A stretch of 10,335 bases of DNA from Xenorhabdus eapokensis (GTDB lineage Bacteria; Pseudomonadota; Gammaproteobacteria; Enterobacterales; Enterobacteriaceae). Positions 6,891-10,335 of this stretch are shown piece after piece. A program made the translations under genes and the position numbers. The first letter of the stretch is position 1, and the number at the start of each line of letters is the position of its first letter. Under the pieces are notes generated by a model. The model was not told the origin of the DNA and ran no database searches. It saw nothing but the letters and a program-made list of their open reading frames with translations. The stretch covers positions 1 through 10,335 of the forward strand of contig NZ_MKGQ01000053.1 of assembly GCF_001908105.1 (NCBI RefSeq), in the 5' to 3' direction.

Positions 6891-8239
6891 TGGACAGCGC
6901 CCTGTTATTTAAGCACCTTTACAACAACGGTGACCGGATTGCCTGCTGGTATCAGCAGAAGTCATACAGCTATAAATGGTTATTGTCGCGATGTGATGAA
7001 TTGATCTGGACCTTTAGCACGGTTGGTGTGGTTGCCGGCACAATGGTTTCCCTTATCGCTGATTACCATCCGGACTCACTGGCTTCACTGCTTGCATTGA
7101 TCAGGCTGAAAGCGATTGTTCAGCCTATGACTCGCCTCAGTGAAGAGGCCATCGCCAGAAACAGTGAAATTTGCAGTAGTGAATTCCAGTTGTGGATTGA
7201 CGAAGACGGGTTCAAAAATATTGGGTCCACGGGGATGAAGAGTGAGCATGCGTTAATTGATAACTTGCGCCTTTCCGGTCAGGCGGGCCTGATTATCATG
7301 TCTTCCGGGACTTCGGGGCAAAGCAAAGCCATTGTGCATAACCTTGAGCAGTTGATTAGCGTTGTAAAGCCCTCTTTGCAGCCGAGGACGGTGCTTTCGT
7401 TTCTGCTGTTTGACCACATTGGCGGTATCAATACCATATTGAGTGCGTTTGCTAGCGGTAACTGCCTGGTCGTTCCTGAACTGCGAACGCCAGAGAGCAT
7501 CAGTGAAGCTATCTCGCGTTATCAGGTTGATGTACTGATTACCTCACCGTCTTTCCTTAACCTGATGATCTTAAAAAATTGCTTTGAAAATCGTTCGCTA
7601 CAAGTACTAAAACAGATTAATTATGGCAGCGAAGTGATGCCGGCTTCAATACTGAGTTATCTGGCGGAAAAATTACCGACAACCAGAATGATTCAGGCTT
7701 ATGGACTTTCTGAGGCCGGTGTAATTAAAACTCGCAGCGATGATAACCAGTCAACGTTCATTCGTATCGTTGACGATGGTGTCCAGGTCAGAGTGAGAGA
7801 GAACAAGCTGGAAGTATTATCAAAAACCTCAATGCTGGGTTATATGAACGCACCATCACCCTTTACATCTGATGGGTGGTTAATAACTGGTGATGTGGTG
7901 GAGGTGCGCGACAATAGTTTTCGCATCGTTGGCAGAGATACAGAGGTGATTAACGTCGGCGGTGAAAAAGTTTACCCCGGCGAAGTGGAGAACATTATTC
8001 TTCAACTCACCAGGGTAGAAGATGTGGTGGTGAGTGCGGAGAAAAACGCCATATTGGGGAACATAGTCGTCGCAAGAATAAAAGCCAGTGTCGATACCGA
8101 TTTTATTCAATTGCGCCGCGAAGTAATTTTATGGTGTAAGAAACATCTTCCCTTATTTAAAGTTCCGCAAAAAATTACTTTTGTTAATGAAGTTGATTAT
8201 GGCCTGCGATTTAAAAAGAAACGTCAACCAATAGCCTGA
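6890..8239 (+). CDS. AMP-forming acyl/aryl ligase (ANL superfamily)
   Basis: The 449-residue protein shows the adenylate-forming core: phosphate loop SSGTSGQSK (138-146), YGLSEAG (271-277), TGD (333-335), hinge region GRD (348-350) and the VINVGGEKVYPGEVE segment (about 353-367). The C-terminal lysine-rich RFKKKR (440-445) should contain the catalytic lysine for adenylation. These enzymes activate a carboxylic acid as acyl-AMP and pass it to CoA or to an ACP thiol. With an ACP gene 8 bases downstream and another two genes upstream, loading of an ACP is the likely role. It is shorter than the usual 500-550 residues, the N-terminal part being compact. The start overlaps the SDR stop as TGATG. 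Substrate (fatty, aryl or amino acid) is not predictable by eye; an aryl acid would fit the monooxygenase. Confidence 0.88.
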   Translation: MDSALLFKHLYNNGDRIACWYQQKSYSYKWLLSRCDELIWTFSTVGVVAGTMVSLIADYHPDSLASLLALIRLKAIVQPMTRLSEEAIARNSEICSSEFQLWIDEDGFKNIGSTGMKSEHALIDNLRLSGQAGLIIMSSGTSGQSKAIVHNLEQLISVVKPSLQPRTVLSFLLFDHIGGINTILSAFASGNCLVVPELRTPESISEAISRYQVDVLITSPSFLNLMILKNCFENRSLQVLKQINYGSEVMPASILSYLAEKLPTTRMIQAYGLSEAGVIKTRSDDNQSTFIRIVDDGVQVRVRENKLEVLSKTSMLGYMNAPSPFTSDGWLITGDVVEVRDNSFRIVGRDTEVINVGGEKVYPGEVENIILQLTRVEDVVVSAEKNAILGNIVVARIKASVDTDFIQLRREVILWCKKHLPLFKVPQKITFVNEVDYGLRFKKKRQPIA

Positions 8240-8247
8240 GGTAAAAA

Positions 8248-8487
8248 ATGAATAAGATACTACTGCTTGCCGACCTGTCTGAACTACTGGAAGTGGATAT
8301 CACCTTACTGAATGATGACTATGTCCTTGACCCGGAGGGGCGCTGGGATTCTCTGGCGATTGTTTCGGTAATCGGTGCGATCAATCAGCACTATTCGGTA
8401 TTGGTTAACGGAGAAGATCTTGGCCGTTGTCAGCGAGTGGGCGAAATATTTAACCTGGTATTTAATCAAAATATTGTGGATATGTAA
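8248..8487 (+). CDS. Acyl carrier protein (second of two)
   Basis: A 79-residue protein of normal ACP size with the attachment motif WDSLAIVS; Ser35 is the expected phosphopantetheine site. The sequence EGRWDSL resembles stand-alone carrier proteins that partner dedicated ligases and ketosynthases in secondary metabolism. A GAGG ribosome site (8238-8241) overlaps the ligase stop, and ATG follows 6 bases later. The stop overlaps the ketosynthase start by one base (TAATG). Its position between ligase and KAS III suggests that it carries the ligase-derived acyl group or presents the extender to the ketosynthase. It is clearly diverged from the first ACP, so the two are not a recent duplication. 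Confidence 0.85.
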   Translation: MNKILLLADLSELLEVDITLLNDDYVLDPEGRWDSLAIVSVIGAINQHYSVLVNGEDLGRCQRVGEIFNLVFNQNIVDM

Positions 8488-9482
8488 TGAACGTTACACT
8501 TCATGGTTTAAAAATAGAGGCGGTTGCCGCCTCTGTTCCGTCAACAAAGCTGACGCTGGAGCAACTGGCTCAACAATTTGGTGAAAAGGAAGTGGAGAGG
8601 ATTGCGCTCAGCACCGGCATCAACCAGTTGGGTATTGCGCAAACCCCGTTACGGGCTTCAGACCTGTGCGTACATGCAGTGCACAAAATTTTTAATGAAC
8701 AGACCGATCCCGACGAGATCGACGGTGTGATTTTTGTTTCGCAAACGCCGGATTATCTGATGCCCGCCACTTCTTGCGTGTTACAACAGAGACTGGGGCT
8801 GTGCCGGGATGTGATTGCTTTTGACATTAACTATGGTTGTTCCGGCTATATTTACGGCCTGTATCAGGCCGCGCTGTTGATAAGTTCGCATAGCTGCCGC
8901 AAGGTTCTGCTCTGTGTGGGTGACACAATGACCCGACATATCGCTGACGACGACCATAAGCTTCGTATGGTGCTGGGAGATGCCGGTAGTGCGACCATCA
9001 TCGCTGCCGGTGATGATGACTGGGCCTTTGATATTCATACCGACGGCAGTGGTTATGACAAGCTCATCGTCCCACAGGGAGAGGATTTACGCCACGGTTA
9101 TCTGCAGATGGACGGGGTGGCTGTGATGGAATTTGCGCTTAAAGTGGTACACAACACCGTGAATAAGGCGCTCGAAATGAAGGGATGGGATAAACAGCAG
9201 GTGGATCATTTCTTTCTACACCAGCCCAACCGCTTTATGCTGCAGTACCTCACTAAAAAACTGCGGGTCGCTGCTGAAAAGGTGCCGATTGCGGTGGAAA
9301 ATTACGGTAACACCGGCCCGGCATCCATCCCTCTGACTCTCTGCCAGCATTTCAGTAGTAATAGTGAGCAGCAGCCGGGAAAGGCTATTATGTCGGGGTT
9401 TGGTGTCGGCTTATCCTGGGGGACAATAGGCCTCAGTCTGAAGAATGTCCGCGTGTTCCCTCCCTTAACCTGCACCAGCTGA
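8487..9482 (+). CDS. Beta-ketoacyl-ACP synthase III (FabH-like ketosynthase)
   Basis: A 331-residue thiolase-fold enzyme with an intact Cys-His-Asn triad: Cys118 in INYGCSGY, His245 in FLHQPNRF and Asn275 in ENYGNTGPAS, almost the same positions as in E. coli FabH (112, 244, 274). The glycine-rich end GFGVGLSWG is also standard. KAS III enzymes start chains by condensing an acyl-CoA or acyl-ACP with malonyl-ACP; secondary-metabolism relatives (PqsD-type, ester-forming KAS III) use other acyl groups. The intact Asn supports decarboxylative condensation rather than only acyl transfer. A primary-metabolism fabH copy is unlikely, given the cluster context. There is only a weak GTGGA upstream of ATG 8487, so coupling from the preceding ACP (TAATG) probably drives translation. 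The HAD gene begins 13 bases after its stop. Confidence 0.9.
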   Translation: MNVTLHGLKIEAVAASVPSTKLTLEQLAQQFGEKEVERIALSTGINQLGIAQTPLRASDLCVHAVHKIFNEQTDPDEIDGVIFVSQTPDYLMPATSCVLQQRLGLCRDVIAFDINYGCSGYIYGLYQAALLISSHSCRKVLLCVGDTMTRHIADDDHKLRMVLGDAGSATIIAAGDDDWAFDIHTDGSGYDKLIVPQGEDLRHGYLQMDGVAVMEFALKVVHNTVNKALEMKGWDKQQVDHFFLHQPNRFMLQYLTKKLRVAAEKVPIAVENYGNTGPASIPLTLCQHFSSNSEQQPGKAIMSGFGVGLSWGTIGLSLKNVRVFPPLTCTS

Positions 9483-9495
9483 AGGAGACGTTGCC

Positions 9496-10173
9496 ATGTC
9501 GTACTGTGTATTTTTAGACGTGGATGAAACGCTAATTAACAGTAAAACCTTGTTAGCTACGTTCAGGCATCATTTGAACACAGTACTCGGTGTTTCGGTG
9601 GGTGAGGAACGTTTTGCTTATGTAATGGACACTCTGTCCGATGCTCAGGCGGCAGGTTTCAGCGATCGGGCAAGTTTAAATCAGCTTTACTACCGACATT
9701 TTGCCAATATTGACGTAGCCAGTTTGGCCACCACTTGTGAATCTTGGTTTAATTCTATCGGCATAAAATTGCTGAAAACTCGGGTATGTGACGAAATTGC
9801 CCGCCATCAGCAACGTAATGCCCAGATTGTGTTGGTGTCAGGTTCATATCACGCATGCCTGGATCCGTTGTCGCGCTATCTCAAAGCCGATGCCGTCCTT
9901 TGTACCGAACTGGTTAGTGCGCAGGGCGTGTATACGGGGGAACTGCAAGGCTGCCCGACCATCGGTGAGGGCAAGGCTCGGCGCATTGCAGATTATATCG
10001 TGCAGCATCGGTTTTCTTTGCGTGGCTCCTTTGCTTACGGCGACCATCAGAGCGATGTGCCCATGCTGGAAATGGCGGATGAAAAAGTGATTGTCGATAA
10101 CTACGATCTCTACTCCGCCCTCAGAATTCGCTGGCCTGAACTGGAGTGGCTCGACAGCCAGCAAGCATCCTGA
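9496..10173 (+). CDS. HAD superfamily (subfamily IB, SerB-like) phosphatase
   Basis: A 225-residue protein with all four HAD motifs: motif I FLDVDET (Asp8 nucleophile, Asp10 acid/base), motif II VSGS (Ser115), motif III GEGKARR (Lys160) and motif IV YGDHQSDVPML (Asp183, Asp187). The helical cap at about residues 15-90 and the GEGK/YGD pattern place it in the HAD-IB phosphoserine-phosphatase-like group. It hydrolyses a small phosphomonoester in the cytoplasm. AAGGAG at 9482-9487 precedes ATG 9496 by 8 bases. As the last gene of the operon it is a good candidate to remove the phosphate that an AfsA reaction with dihydroxyacetone phosphate would leave; in the methylenomycin furan cluster a HAD phosphatase (MmfP) accompanies the AfsA homologue. 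It is not an FkbH glyceryl-ACP enzyme: too short and the wrong HAD subgroup. Confidence 0.87.
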   Translation: MSYCVFLDVDETLINSKTLLATFRHHLNTVLGVSVGEERFAYVMDTLSDAQAAGFSDRASLNQLYYRHFANIDVASLATTCESWFNSIGIKLLKTRVCDEIARHQQRNAQIVLVSGSYHACLDPLSRYLKADAVLCTELVSAQGVYTGELQGCPTIGEGKARRIADYIVQHRFSLRGSFAYGDHQSDVPMLEMADEKVIVDNYDLYSALRIRWPELEWLDSQQAS

Positions 10174-10182
10174 GCTCAGGAT
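10167..10182. terminator. 16-bp perfect palindrome at the operon end, possible weak terminator
   Basis: ATCCTGAGCTCAGGAT is fully self-complementary and overlaps the stop codon of the HAD gene. As RNA it forms a 6-bp stem with an AGCT loop followed by only three U residues, so as an intrinsic terminator it would be weak. It may alternatively be a protein-binding site. Confidence 0.3.
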
Positions 10183-10200
10183 TTTACCCTTGTGAGTGGG

Positions 10201-10253
10201 TGCTGGACGTTGGAAGGCAAAACGGGTTTTTGTTTTGTATTCCAGCGTCAGCA
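10201..10253. repeat. Long nested hairpin downstream of the cargo operon
   Basis: TGCTGGACGTTGGAA (10201-10215) pairs with TTCCAGCGTCAGCA (10240-10253) over 14 bp, with one bulged G (10206) and one G-U pair. Inside the loop, CAAAAC (10218-10223) pairs with GTTTTG (10232-10237). No gene is visible on either strand from 10174 to the window end. The structure is much stronger than expected for chance and could be a factor-independent end of the transcript, a small RNA element or a mobile-element/attachment hairpin. Confidence 0.5.
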
Positions 10254-10258
10254 GACAA

Positions 10259-10271
10259 GCCGCACTGCGGC
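10259..10271. repeat. GC-rich short inverted repeat followed by T-rich DNA
   Basis: GCCGCACTGCGGC forms a 5-bp GC stem with an ACT loop, followed about 13 bases later by a pyrimidine-rich run (CTTTCTTTCTTG). The gap to the T-rich run argues against a clean intrinsic terminator. Confidence 0.3.
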
Positions 10272-10335
10272 GCGTCAGTCAGTCTTTCTTTCTTGTTAAT
10301 GCTGATATTTTGATGGCGTATTCACCACCGGTGTC

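Noticed and set aside
5897..9482. Aryl polyene cluster
   Set aside because: Ligase, ACPs and an SDR fit, but there are no KAS I/II-type synthases, dehydratase, acyltransferases or MMPL exporter; only a KAS III is present.
9844..10164. 106-codon open frame on the minus strand
   Set aside because: It is opposite the HAD phosphatase C-terminal half including motifs III and IV; best explained as a shadow.
8487..10173. Tetronate-type cluster (KAS III plus HAD-like FkbH plus ACP)
   Set aside because: The HAD protein is subfamily IB with a phosphoserine-phosphatase pattern and 225 residues, not an FkbH glyceryl-ACP enzyme.

Overview
The window looks like part of an integrative and conjugative element (ICE) from a gammaproteobacterium, most likely an enterobacterium. 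The first two genes belong to the type IV secretion/conjugation module of the GI-type (PFGI/SPI-7/ICEHin-like) elements: the C-terminal part of a TraD coupling ATPase and an integral membrane protein of the TIGR03747 family. The host assignment rests on protein families and base composition only; the species cannot be named from this window.

Layout: 3-1490 is ICE conjugation backbone. 1491-2411 is about 920 bases without a convincing gene; it is very AT-rich and carries several dyad symmetries and possible regulatory sites. 2412-10173 is a compact run of nine genes, all on the + strand, with gaps of 25 bases or less or short overlaps, so almost certainly one operon: an AfsA-family hotdog protein, an MFS exporter, an FAD-dependent monooxygenase, an acyl carrier protein (ACP), a short-chain dehydrogenase/reductase (SDR), an AMP-forming acyl ligase, a second ACP, a KAS III (FabH-like) ketosynthase and a HAD-IB phosphatase. 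10174-10335 is non-coding as far as visible and holds several inverted repeats.

Reading of the cargo: the nine genes form an unrecognised small-molecule biosynthetic cluster carried by the ICE. Ligase plus ACPs plus KAS III can activate a carboxylic acid, load it on an ACP and extend it once with malonyl units to a beta-ketoacyl thioester. AfsA-family enzymes are known to join beta-ketoacyl-ACP to dihydroxyacetone phosphate in gamma-butyrolactone and methylenomycin-furan signal biosynthesis, and those routes need a phosphatase and a reductase. A HAD phosphatase and an SDR are both here. The flavin monooxygenase would oxidise the product and the MFS protein would export it. The gene families are clear from motifs. 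The product (a butenolide, butyrolactone, furan, or a PQS-like aromatic ketone) is inference. No receptor/regulator, phosphopantetheinyl transferase, malonyl transferase or thioesterase is present in the window, so these would come from the host or from genes outside it.
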